This document shows, in pieces, positions 1 through 6,955 of a stretch of 8,562 nucleotides of DNA. Position 1 is the first letter of the stretch. Each line of letters starts with the position of its first letter. Under the pieces are notes generated by a model. It had not been told where the DNA came from and made no database searches. It was given only the letters and a program-made list of their open reading frames with translations. This DNA is from Nitrospira sp. Its GTDB lineage: Bacteria > Nitrospirota > JACRHL01. Both the position numbers and the translations under genes were made by a program. The DNA lies in NCBI GenBank assembly GCA_026994095.1, contig JALWRU010000070.1, positions 1-8,562 of the forward strand. The letters run 5' to 3'.

Positions 1-1191
<1,191 letters not shown>

Positions 1192-1192
1192 T

Positions 1193-1232
1193 CACTCGCT
1201 CCAGCAGGAGCGGTGCCTCAGCCTTGGGGCTG
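1193..1232 (-). promoter_or_regulatory. Paired hairpins in the atpG-atpD gap
   Basis: The 54-bp gap between atpG and atpD holds two inverted repeats. One pairs CAGCC (1219-1223) with GGCTG (1228-1232) around a 4-base loop, directly after the atpG stop codon. The other pairs CGCTCC (1197-1202) with GGAGCG (1207-1212) around a 4-base loop, and extends by CAC/GTG (1193-1195 and 1213-1215) across a single bulged base. The second hairpin ends at the base next to the atpD Shine-Dalgarno (1186-1192). No T-run follows either hairpin, so they are not terminators. They may set message stability or beta-subunit translation, which must exceed that of gamma because F1 is alpha3 beta3 gamma delta epsilon. 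The function is inference; the repeats are seen directly. Confidence 0.5.
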
Positions 1233-1233
1233 G

Positions 1234-2100
1234 TTACGCGTTGAGCGCTTCCACACCTCCGATAATATCCAATAGCTCGCTGGTCACCGACTCCTGACGG
1301 GTACGGTTATAGATCAGCGTCAACTTGTCGATCACTTCGCCTGCATTGCGGGTAGCCGCGTCCATGGCCGACATACGGGCACCATGTTCACTGGCTGCCG
1401 ACTCCAGCAATGCCTGAAACAGTCGTACCTCAAGGTACTTGGGCAACAGACTTCCCAACACATCTTCTTCAGACGGCTCAAACAAAAACGGTGCCGCAGG
1501 GGCCTCAGTCTCGGCCTGCTCCACCGAAATCGGTAGCAGGGTCTGCACACTGGCGATCTGAGAGATTACCGACTTGAAGCTGGCGTAGACCAACTCCACC
1601 CGATCAAACTTCTCTTCCATGAACTGGTCAACCAGATGGTTGCCCACCTCCTGCACATCGCTGTAGTCCACCGAGGCCAACAGCCCGGTCCAACTACGGG
1701 AAACTTCCACCCCCCGACGCGTGAAATAATCGCGGGACTTACGCCCCACCGCGACCACCTCTACCGAGAGGCCTTCGCCCTCAAGTTTCTGCACCGTCTG
1801 CCAACCGAGTTTGTTCACGTTGGTATTCAAACCACCGCACAGGCCTCGATCGGGAGTGACCACCACGACCGCAGCACGCTTGGCTGCACGGGACACCAGC
1901 AGGGGGTGCGACACCTCCTCCGGGTCCAGTGCCAGACCGGCAAACATTTCGGTCATACGGCTGGCGTAAGGACGGGCAGCTTCTGCCGCTTCCTGCGCAC
2001 GACGCAGTTTGGAGGCAGAGACCATTTTCATGGCCTTGGTCACCTTTTGGGTGTTTTTAACGGAGTTAATCCGCCGCCTGATATTTTGAAGACTAGCCAA
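1234..2100 (-). CDS. atpG: ATP synthase F1 subunit gamma
   Basis: Central rotor shaft of F1: the N- and C-terminal helices form a coiled coil that turns inside the alpha3 beta3 ring and couples proton or sodium flow to catalysis. The product is 288 residues, normal for the family (about 287 in E. coli). The N-terminal helix shows NTQKVTKAMKMVSASKLRRAQ at about 16-36. The signature DRGLCGGLN is at 84-92. The C-terminal helix (about 237-286) includes SEHGARMSAMDAAT and LTLIYNRTRQ. The EAAEAARPY wording after the first helix is typical of alphaproteobacterial gamma subunits. The start codon is TTG at 2100, since the conserved MASL-type N-terminus begins there. A Shine-Dalgarno AAGGG (2113-2109) lies 8 nt upstream. 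It sits 29 bp after atpA and 54 bp before atpD on the same transcript. Confidence 0.97.
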   Translation of the reverse strand: MASLQNIRRRINSVKNTQKVTKAMKMVSASKLRRAQEAAEAARPYASRMTEMFAGLALDPEEVSHPLLVSRAAKRAAVVVVTPDRGLCGGLNTNVNKLGWQTVQKLEGEGLSVEVVAVGRKSRDYFTRRGVEVSRSWTGLLASVDYSDVQEVGNHLVDQFMEEKFDRVELVYASFKSVISQIASVQTLLPISVEQAETEAPAAPFLFEPSEEDVLGSLLPKYLEVRLFQALLESAASEHGARMSAMDAATRNAGEVIDKLTLIYNRTRQESVTSELLDIIGGVEALNA

Positions 2101-2129
2101 CGATTCGGCCCTTTTTCAACAATCGGTCG

Positions 2130-3638
2130 TTAGGCCTGGAAGGCTTCTTTGGCCGCCGTGATGGCTGCATCCAACGATGCCTTGATCTCGTCGGTAAGCT
2201 TCTGCTCGCTGGCGATCGAGGCCCGCACATCGGCATGGTGATCATCAATATAGGTGTGCAGGAAGTTCTCAAACGGCTTCACCTGCGTTACATCAATATC
2301 ATCGACAAAACCGTTGGTACCCGCATAGATCGAGATGACCTGCATCTCCACCGCCAGCGGACGGTACTGGTCTTGTTTGAGCAGTTCTACCATGCGCGCA
2401 CCACGCGCCAGCATCTGCTGGGTGGCCTTGTCCAGGTCGGAACCGAACTGGGCAAATGCCGCCATCTCACGATATTGGGCCAAATCCAGCCGCAGGGTAC
2501 CAGCCACCTGCTTCATGGCTTTGATCTGCGCCGCACCACCCACACGAGACACGGACAGACCCACGTCGATGGCCGGACGGACACCGGAGTAGAACAGGTC
2601 ACTGCCCAGGAAGATCTGGCCATCGGTGATGGAGATCACGTTGGTGGGAATGTAGGCCGACACGTCACCCGCCTGAGTCTCAATGATCGGCAGCGCGGTT
2701 AATGACCCGGCACCCCGCTCATCCGACATTTTGGCAGCCCGCTCCAGCAGACGCGAATGCAGATAGAACACATCGCCCGGATAGGCTTCACGACCGGGCG
2801 GACGCCGCAGCAACAACGACACCTGCCGGTAGGCAACCGCCTGCTTGGAAAGATCGTCATAAACCACCAGCGCATGCTCGCCGTTATCACGGTAGTACTC
2901 GCCCATGGCGCAACCGGTGTAGGCCGAGATGAACTGCAAGGCCGCCGGCTCGGAGGCGGTGGCAGCCACCACCGTGGTGTATTCCATGGCACCGGCATCT
3001 TCCAACGCCTTGACCACCTGCACCACAGTCGACCGTTTCTGGCCGATCGCCACGTAGATGCAACGCATCCCCTGACCGGCCTGATTGATGATGGCATCGA
3101 TGGCGACAGCGGTCTTACCGGTCTGACGGTCACCAATGATCAACTCACGCTGACCACGGCCCACCGGCACCAGCGCGTCGATGGCCTTGATCCCGGTCTG
3201 CAGCGGCTCGTGCACACCTTTACGCTCAACAATTCCCGGTGCAATTAACTCGACCAGGCGATGTTCGGTGGTCTCGATGGGGCCTTTGCCGTCGATGGGC
3301 TGGCCGATGGCATCCACCACCCGGCCCAACAATGCGGGGCCAACCGGCACCTGGGTAATTCGACCGGTCCGCTTGACCTGGTCCCCCTGCTTCACCTTGT
3401 CAGCCGGGCCCAACAACACCGCGCCGACCTGACCTTCTTCCAGGTTGAGTACCATGCCGGAAACCCCGCCGGGGAACTCCAGCAACTCGCCCGCCATGGC
3501 GTTCTCCAAGCCGTGTAGACGGGCAACCCCATCACTGGCAGACAGGACGGTGCCGGTCTCGGCAACTTCTGCAACGGCGTCGAAGCCTTCGATTTGCTCT
3601 TTGATGAGCTCGGTAATTTCGGTGGCCTTAATGGACAT
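2130..3638 (-). CDS. atpA: ATP synthase F1 subunit alpha
   Basis: Non-catalytic nucleotide-binding subunit of the F1 hexamer; it also supplies the arginine finger to the beta catalytic site. At 502 residues it is the usual length for alphaproteobacterial-type alpha (E. coli has 513). Visible are an N-terminal amphipathic helix that would meet delta (about 1-20), the barrel with [21 protein letters not shown] near 31-51, the Walker A loop GDRQTGKT at 169-176, the [32 protein letters not shown] region near 258-289, and [10 protein letters not shown], with the arginine finger at about R365. The C-terminal helical domain is intact. The ATG at 3638 is supported by the conserved N-terminus. The best ribosome-binding match, TAGGAG, overlaps the atpH stop codon about 12 nt upstream, so translation may be coupled to atpH. 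Confidence 0.98.
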   Translation of the reverse strand: MSIKATEITELIKEQIEGFDAVAEVAETGTVLSASDGVARLHGLENAMAGELLEFPGGVSGMVLNLEEGQVGAVLLGPADKVKQGDQVKRTGRITQVPVGPALLGRVVDAIGQPIDGKGPIETTEHRLVELIAPGIVERKGVHEPLQTGIKAIDALVPVGRGQRELIIGDRQTGKTAVAIDAIINQAGQGMRCIYVAIGQKRSTVVQVVKALEDAGAMEYTTVVAATASEPAALQFISAYTGCAMGEYYRDNGEHALVVYDDLSKQAVAYRQVSLLLRRPPGREAYPGDVFYLHSRLLERAAKMSDERGAGSLTALPIIETQAGDVSAYIPTNVISITDGQIFLGSDLFYSGVRPAIDVGLSVSRVGGAAQIKAMKQVAGTLRLDLAQYREMAAFAQFGSDLDKATQQMLARGARMVELLKQDQYRPLAVEMQVISIYAGTNGFVDDIDVTQVKPFENFLHTYIDDHHADVRASIASEQKLTDEIKASLDAAITAAKEAFQA

Positions 3639-3653
3639 GGAACGGATGGACTC

Positions 3654-4187
3654 CTACAGCAAGGCTTGGCGCAACTGGGTGAGATGATGTCGAACACTAT
3701 TGTCAAACACGCGGGACCCAACCTGAACAATCAGGCCGCCCAGCAGGTCTGGATCAACTGCGTGACGAAACTTGGCGTCGGCCCCGACCAGCGCGCTGAG
3801 GCGCTCTTCGACCTGGGCACGGGACGGTTTGGGCAATTCGATGGCAGCGGTAATGGTCACTCGTTCGCGACCGCTGGCCTTGTCAGCCAACTCTCCAAAG
3901 CGGGCGGCAATCGCACCGGCCAGACCAACCCGGTGGTTGACGACCAGCAGATCTGCCAGCCGCTTGAGCGGGTCACACAGGGACAGGCGCTCGCCAATAC
4001 CGGCAATCACTGCCTGCTTGTCAGCTATGGATATCCGCGGGTTTGAAAACAGGCGGCGTGGCGCGGCAAAGGCCAGCACCTTGACCAACTTGTCAAAATC
4101 ACTGCGCACCTGATCGGTCAGATTGTCCGCCTGGACTGCTTCAAACAGGGCCACGGCGTAACGGTTTACAACAATGGAGTCGCTCAA
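3654..4187 (-). CDS. atpH: ATP synthase F1 subunit delta
   Basis: Peripheral-stalk subunit (OSCP family) that ties the top of the alpha3 beta3 ring to the b subunits. It is 177 residues, the normal length. The N-terminal helical domain begins with the family pattern RYAVALFEA (9-17) and runs to about residue 105. The C-terminal part holds the family's best-conserved end, DPDLLGGLIVQVGSRVFDNSV near 144-164, followed by a short final helix. The start is TTG at 4187: no ATG lies upstream in frame, and any later start would remove the conserved RYA.ALFEA helix. A modest Shine-Dalgarno (TTAGG, ending at 4194) sits 6 nt before it. It is the first gene of the leftward operon, so atpB/E/F must lie elsewhere. 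It is separated from atpA by 15 bp. Confidence 0.95.
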   Translation of the reverse strand: MSDSIVVNRYAVALFEAVQADNLTDQVRSDFDKLVKVLAFAAPRRLFSNPRISIADKQAVIAGIGERLSLCDPLKRLADLLVVNHRVGLAGAIAARFGELADKASGRERVTITAAIELPKPSRAQVEERLSALVGADAKFRHAVDPDLLGGLIVQVGSRVFDNSVRHHLTQLRQALL

Positions 4188-4210
4188 CTCTTGCCTAACG
4201 AGTGAAAGCG

Positions 4211-4244
4211 TAAATAAAAAGGGGTGCCGACGCTGCCCAACCCC
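4211..4244 (-). terminator. Candidate attenuator in the atpH leader
   Basis: Read leftward, GGGGT (plus-strand complement at 4240-4244) can pair with ACCCC (complement at 4221-4225). The loop is about 14 nt, with a possible two-base GC inner pairing, and the next transcribed bases are TTTTTATTTA (complement of 4211-4220). A GC-rich stem followed by a T-tract is the layout of an intrinsic terminator. It would lie between the candidate atp promoter (4270-4299) and the atpH start, where a full terminator would be self-defeating. If real it would act as an attenuator or a pausing or processing element. The stem is short, so confidence is limited. Confidence 0.33.
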
Positions 4245-4269
4245 CCGCTACAGCTTTAAAAGAGGGGCG

Positions 4270-4299
4270 AAAATAACACACAGAACCTTGGGGGGTCAA
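4270..4299 (-). promoter_or_regulatory. Candidate sigma-70 promoter for the atpHAGD operon
   Basis: On the minus strand, TTGACC (complement of 4294-4299, 5 of 6 to the -35 consensus) is followed after 18 nt by TATTTT (complement of 4270-4275, 4 of 6 to the -10). This predicts a transcript start near 4262 and a leader of about 75 nt. The -35 lies inside the inverted repeat CCTTGG (4286-4291) / CCAAGG (4306-4311), which could be an operator, but I do not recognise it. No better match was found between atpH and motA on this strand. Confidence 0.35.
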
Positions 4300-4319
4300 C
4301 GCAAGCCAAGGCCCCAATC

Positions 4320-4357
4320 AAAAAAAAACCGCTGGCGTGGAACAAACCACCACCAGC
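4320..4357 (-). terminator. Left-pointing intrinsic terminator upstream of the atp promoter
   Basis: Read on the minus strand, a 9-bp stem is followed after two bases by nine consecutive Ts (complement of the A-run 4320-4328). The stem pairs GCTGG/CCAGC (4353-4357 with 4331-4335) plus GTGG/CCAC (4347-4350 with 4337-4340), with a small internal loop between them and a 6-base apical loop. On the plus strand there is no T-run, so the signal is one-directional. No recognised gene lies on the minus strand upstream of it. It either stops antisense transcription coming out of motA, shielding the atp promoter, or ends an unannotated small RNA. Confidence 0.55.
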
Positions 4358-4448
4358 CCTGCACAGGCATCTCTCCGGCCCATGCCTGCAACCGTCCTGA
4401 CCGGCGTTGAAAAGTCACCCGCAAACGTCCCGGCCAAGCGGTTTTCAA

Positions 4449-4476
4449 TCAAGTCCCCGGCACAGCCACCCGATAG
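4449..4476 (+). promoter_or_regulatory. Candidate sigma-28 (FliA) promoter for motAB
   Basis: CCCGATAG (4469-4476) matches the sigma-28 -10 element GCCGATAA at 6 of 8 positions, including the CCGATA core. TCAAGTCC (4449-4456) matches the -35 element TAAAGTTT at 5 of 8, with a 12-nt spacer (11 is usual). Transcription would start near 4484, about 48 nt before motA. Stator genes are late flagellar genes under FliA in many bacteria, so the position makes sense. The match is imperfect and was found by eye. Confidence 0.38.
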
Positions 4477-4531
4477 GTCTAACAGACAATCTGTCGTCCA
4501 TTCTTTACCTAGAGCCGGGAACACTCTTTAC

Positions 4532-5293
4532 ATGGACATCGCAACACTTATTGGTCTCGTCGGCGCACTGTCGATGATCGCTGGCTCCATCCTGCTGGGT
4601 GGCGACCTGATGACCTTCTTCAACCTGCCCAGCCTGGTGGTGGTGGTCGGTGGCACCTTCATGTGCACCCTCACCATGCAACGGCTGGCAATTGTGTTGG
4701 GGGCCTTTAAAGTCGCCCTGAATGCCTTTTTCTACCGCCTGCAAAGCCCGGAAGAACTGATCGAAACAATCGTTGATCTGGCCACCAAGGCCCGCAAGGA
4801 GGGCATGCTGGCGCTGGAGCGAGAAGAGGTTCAGTACAGCTTCCTTGACAAGGGCATCCGCATGGCTATTGACGGCAGCCCGGTGGAGTCGATCCGCACC
4901 ATCATGGCCACCGAAATGGTCAGCATGAAGGCCCGCCACGAGCGTGGACAGGGGGTCTTCAAATTTATGGAGTCCACAGCCCCGTCCATGGGCCTGATCG
5001 GCACGCTCATCGGGCTGGTGCAGATGCTCAAGAACATGGAAGATCCCTCAACCATTGGACCGGCCATGGCGGTGGCACTGTTGACCACCTTTTATGGTGC
5101 GGTCTGCGCGTTTGTGATCTTTGGCCCGATTGCCACCAAGCTGGAGCACCGCACCACCGAAGAGTCCACCCTTATGACCATCGCCTTGAACGGCGTAACT
5201 GCAATGGTTTCCGGTGAAAATCCGCGTACCATCAACGATCAGTTGTTGTCCTTCCTGGCCCCGGATCTGCGGCCAGCGGACGAAGATAGTTAG
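4532..5293 (+). CDS. motA: Flagellar motor stator protein MotA (PomA-like)
   Basis: Inner-membrane subunit of the MotA5MotB2 stator, which conducts ions and pushes on the FliG rotor. From the ATG at 4532 it is 253 residues, the same length as Vibrio PomA as I recall it. Four membrane segments are visible, at about 4-22, 33-53, 147-168 and 178-203, with a large cytoplasmic loop between the second and third. The loop residues R88 and E96 (in RKEGMLALE) match the charged residues that contact FliG. The channel prolines are P151 (TAPSMGLIGT) and P199 (FGPIA). T158 and T186 match threonines placed in the PomA ion path. The open frame extends upstream to a GTG at 4337, but those 65 residues are low-complexity and overlap the candidate promoter. 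GGGA about 11 nt upstream is a weak ribosome-binding site. motB follows after 9 bp. Confidence 0.95.
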   Translation: MDIATLIGLVGALSMIAGSILLGGDLMTFFNLPSLVVVVGGTFMCTLTMQRLAIVLGAFKVALNAFFYRLQSPEELIETIVDLATKARKEGMLALEREEVQYSFLDKGIRMAIDGSPVESIRTIMATEMVSMKARHERGQGVFKFMESTAPSMGLIGTLIGLVQMLKNMEDPSTIGPAMAVALLTTFYGAVCAFVIFGPIATKLEHRTTEESTLMTIALNGVTAMVSGENPRTINDQLLSFLAPDLRPADEDS

Positions 5294-5302
5294 CCGCCTG
5301 CC

Positions 5303-6076
5303 GTGAGTGATTCCGACGACCACAAATGCCCTCCCGTCGGGGTGCCACCCTACATGGCGACCCTGGCGGACCTGTTCAGCCTGCTGCTGACCTTTTTCAT
5401 CCTGCTGCTGTCCTTTTCCACCATGGACATCATCAAGTTTCGGGCGTTGGCCAAATCGCTACAGGATGCACTGGGGACCACTTCATACTCCTCGGAGGGG
5501 ATCTTTGATCACACCTCCAACCCCATCGATTTTGAGACCGTGGCATACAATTCCAACGTCAATATGGATCTGCAGGGCACTGCCCAACAACAGATTGTGG
5601 TCAAAGAGGTCAAGGAGAACGAGGCCCTGGCGCAGGACATCTCCAAAGTAGTCGCCGAAGCCGGGTTACAAGACACGGTCACCGTGAAGGCCAGTTCACG
5701 CGGCGTGTTGATGCAGGTACAGGGACAGGTCTTCTTTGGCAACGGTAACGCCGACCTGAAGGAGCAGTCGGCACCATTTTTAGACGAGATCGCCCGTATC
5801 ATTCTGGCCTCGCCCTACCATGTGGCCATCGAAGGCCACACCGACGACAGCCCCATCCACACCCGCCAGTTCCCCTCCAACTGGGAGCTATCCACCGCCC
5901 GCGCCATCTCTACCTTAAGGTATATGGTCGACAAGGCCGGGGTGGACCCGAAGCGACTCTCGTCCGCCGGTTTTGCTGACACCCGCCCGCTGGTACCCAA
6001 CGACACCGTGGAGCATCAGCGCCAAAACCGGCGGGTGGAATTTGTGATCTTCAAAGACGAGCGCGACCCGCTCTAG
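5303..6076 (+). CDS. motB: Flagellar motor stator protein MotB (PomB-like)
   Basis: Stator subunit that carries the ion-binding aspartate and anchors the complex to peptidoglycan. The product is 257 residues, starting with GTG at 5303. There is no clear Shine-Dalgarno in the 9-bp gap after motA, so translation is probably coupled. After a short cytoplasmic N-terminus with the CPPVGVPP pattern, a single membrane helix (about 18-39) contains the essential ion-carrying Asp at D23 (TLADLFSLL). A plug and linker region runs from about 40 to 125. The OmpA-like peptidoglycan-binding domain (about 125-252) shows GHTDD at 178-182, SNWELSTARA at 192-201 and the final QNRRVEFVI at 241-249. The PP.YMATLADL..LL..FF.LLLSFS pattern is closer to sodium-type PomB than to E. 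coli MotB. Confidence 0.95.
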   Translation: MSDSDDHKCPPVGVPPYMATLADLFSLLLTFFILLLSFSTMDIIKFRALAKSLQDALGTTSYSSEGIFDHTSNPIDFETVAYNSNVNMDLQGTAQQQIVVKEVKENEALAQDISKVVAEAGLQDTVTVKASSRGVLMQVQGQVFFGNGNADLKEQSAPFLDEIARIILASPYHVAIEGHTDDSPIHTRQFPSNWELSTARAISTLRYMVDKAGVDPKRLSSAGFADTRPLVPNDTVEHQRQNRRVEFVIFKDERDPL

Positions 6077-6091
6077 AATCGTCTGACCGAA

Positions 6092-6109
6092 CCCACCATC
6101 GGTGGGATT
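6092..6109 (+). terminator. Weak terminator-like hairpin after motB
   Basis: CCCACC (6092-6097) and GGTGGG (6101-6106) form a perfect 6-bp stem with a 3-base loop, 15 bp after the motB stop codon. Only a short T-run (ATTT) follows, so termination would be weak. It sits immediately before the -35 of the rplU promoter, a sensible place to end the motAB message. Confidence 0.4.
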
Positions 6110-6113
6110 TACA

Positions 6114-6143
6114 TTGACAGACACCCTCTCCGCCGGATATAAA
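6114..6143 (+). promoter_or_regulatory. Sigma-70 promoter for rplU-rpmA
   Basis: A perfect -35 box TTGACA (6114-6119) is followed after 18 nt by TATAAA (6138-6143), 5 of 6 to the -10 consensus. This is the best promoter match in the window, and its strength suits a ribosomal protein operon. The predicted start is near 6150, giving a leader of about 65 nt before rplU. Confidence 0.75.
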
Positions 6144-6162
6144 TAGCGACTTTTCCGAATTG

Positions 6163-6198
6163 GCCGGACCCTTACACGGTTCAGGCGGGTGTTTTTTT
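6163..6198 (+). promoter_or_regulatory. Structured rplU leader ending in a T-tract (possible attenuator)
   Basis: A GC-rich segment is followed by seven Ts (6192-6198), only 17 nt before the rplU start. Several alternative pairings precede the T-tract: ACCC (6168-6171) with GGGT (6187-6190), ACAC (6174-6177) with GTGT (6189-6192), and GCC (6163-6165) with GGC (6184-6186). Each stem is short and they are mutually exclusive, as expected of a leader that switches structure but also of chance. Ribosomal protein operons are often autoregulated in the leader, and L21 leaders are known in some phyla. I cannot match this one to a known family. Confidence 0.25.
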
Positions 6199-6214
6199 AA
6201 GGTACGAGACGACG

Positions 6215-6526
6215 ATGTACGCAATATTCAAAAGCGGCGGCAAGCAGCATCGGGTCGCTCCCGGTGACGTGATTGCGCTGGAGAAGCTGCCCCAGGAGAC
6301 CGGCGAGGCGGTCACCTTCAACGAAGTGCTGTTAGTCAGCCAGGACGGCGAGACCCAGGTGGGCACCCCCTGCGTGGACGGCGCGTCCATCTCTGGCATT
6401 GTGATTCAGCAGTTGCGGGCCAAAAAGATACTGGTGTTCAAAAAGAAACGCCGCAAGAAGTATCGCCGCACCCAGGGCCATCGCCAGTCGGTCACGCGGG
6501 TTCGTATCGAATCCATCGCGGTCTGA
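6215..6526 (+). CDS. rplU: 50S ribosomal protein L21
   Basis: Large-subunit protein that binds 23S rRNA near L20. It is 103 residues, the typical length. It opens with the family signature MYAIFKSGGKQHRV, continues through a beta-rich domain, and shows the basic segment KKILVFKKKRRKKYRRTQGHRQ.. near 69-91, which contacts rRNA, then ends TRVRIESI. The ATG at 6215 is supported by the conserved N-terminus, with GAG or AAGG a few bases upstream. It is the first gene of the rplU-rpmA transcript, preceded by a strong promoter and a structured leader. Confidence 0.98.
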   Translation: MYAIFKSGGKQHRVAPGDVIALEKLPQETGEAVTFNEVLLVSQDGETQVGTPCVDGASISGIVIQQLRAKKILVFKKKRRKKYRRTQGHRQSVTRVRIESIAV

Positions 6527-6549
6527 CCCAACACTTATTTTTGTGAACC

Positions 6550-6574
6550 GCGGGCCGTGGACGCCCGCAGGGAG
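6550..6574 (+). promoter_or_regulatory. GC hairpin next to the rpmA ribosome-binding site
   Basis: GCGGGC (6550-6555) pairs perfectly with GCCCGC (6563-6568) around a 7-base loop. The rpmA Shine-Dalgarno AGGGAG (6569-6574) begins at the next base, 8 nt before the ATG. No T-run follows, so this is not a terminator. It may keep the binding site open, mark a processing site between the two cistrons, or help match L21 and L27 output. Confidence 0.45.
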
Positions 6575-6582
6575 ATTCTCAC

Positions 6583-6843
6583 ATGGCACATAAAAAAGCA
6601 GGCGGCTCTTCTCGTAACGGACGTGACAGCCATTCCAAACGGTTGGGTGTCAAGCGTTACGGCGGTCAGTCGGTGAGCGCTGGCAGTATTCTGGTACGCC
6701 AGCGAGGCACCAAATTTCACCCGGGCCTGAACGTAGGCAAGGGTGGCGACGATACCCTGTTTGCCAAAATTGACGGCGTGGTGGCATTTGGCACCAACCG
6801 CTACGGCAAGAAGCAGATCAGCATCGAGCCGCTGGTCGGCTAG
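6583..6843 (+). CDS. rpmA: 50S ribosomal protein L27
   Basis: Large-subunit protein whose N-terminal tail reaches toward the peptidyl transferase centre. It is 86 residues, the normal length. It starts [16 protein letters not shown], followed by [11 protein letters not shown] and [15 protein letters not shown], all standard. The N-terminus begins directly with MAHKK, so there is no cleaved leader of the Firmicutes type. A good Shine-Dalgarno AGGGAG lies 8 nt upstream. It is 56 bp after rplU and followed by a strong intrinsic terminator. Confidence 0.98.
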   Translation: MAHKKAGGSSRNGRDSHSKRLGVKRYGGQSVSAGSILVRQRGTKFHPGLNVGKGGDDTLFAKIDGVVAFGTNRYGKKQISIEPLVG

Positions 6844-6877
6844 ACCGCTTCAGGTTGCCTCCGGGCCGGTAGATTTG

Positions 6878-6910
6878 AGGGGTGTGGCCAGCTTGGTCAC
6901 ACCCCTTTTT
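6878..6910 (+). terminator. Strong intrinsic terminator after rpmA
   Basis: GGGGTGTG (6879-6886) pairs perfectly with CACACCCC (6898-6905). One G-T wobble and two more GC pairs extend it to an 11-bp stem with a 5-base loop (6890-6894). Five Ts (6906-6910) follow at once. This is a textbook Rho-independent terminator. It closes the rplU-rpmA transcript and leaves obgE, 45 bp further on, dependent on read-through or its own promoter. Confidence 0.9.
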
Positions 6911-6955
6911 CCGTTTGTAGCCCCCCAGGATTGGTTGGCGTAGAAAGCACCGTTC

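Larger units (their letters stand above)
4320..4494 (-). ncRNA. Speculative small structured RNA ending at the orphan terminator
   Basis: Four inverted repeats follow one another. ACAGA/TCTGT (4482-4486 and 4490-4494) comes first. TTGAAAA/TTTTCAA (4407-4413 and 4442-4448) has an inner CCGC/GCGG pair (4419-4422 and 4438-4441). CAGGCAT/ATGCCTG (4364-4370 and 4382-4388) comes next, then the terminator stem. On the minus strand this would give a transcript of about 170-180 nt with a proper 3' end. I see no convincing minus-strand promoter, and the sequence does not match SRP RNA, tmRNA or RNase P motifs that I know. The repeats could equally be operators or part of the motA leader. The 5' end given is only the edge of the outermost repeat. 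Confidence 0.2.
4188..4531. other. Divergent intergenic region between atpH and motA
   Basis: This 344-bp stretch has no convincing protein gene. It must contain the control regions of two divergent operons. From left to right it holds the atpH ribosome-binding site, a terminator-like hairpin in the atpH leader (4211-4244), a candidate atp promoter with a CCTTGG/CCAAGG inverted repeat around its -35 (4270-4311), a second left-pointing terminator (4320-4357), inverted repeats at 4364-4388, 4407-4448 and 4482-4494, and a candidate sigma-28 promoter for motAB (4449-4476). An open reading frame beginning with GTG at 4337 runs in frame into motA, but its 65 extra residues are Thr/Ser/Pro-rich and unlike any MotA. 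I treat this as noncoding. Confidence 0.7.

Noticed and set aside
2101..2125. CGATT/AATCG inverted repeat around the atpG Shine-Dalgarno
   Set aside because: The stem is only 5 bp with a 15-base loop, too weak to claim as a regulatory hairpin.
4318..4524. A 68-codon minus-strand open frame ending in the terminator T-run
   Set aside because: Its last residues are coded by the T-tract of the terminator. It has no clear ribosome-binding site and no recognisable motif. The stretch is better explained as regulatory DNA or a noncoding transcript.
4337..4531. A 65-residue N-terminal extension of motA starting at GTG 4337
   Set aside because: The MotA family N-terminus begins exactly at the ATG at 4532, giving PomA length. 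The extension is Thr/Ser/Pro-rich with no signal or domain, and it overlaps inverted repeats and the candidate motA promoter.
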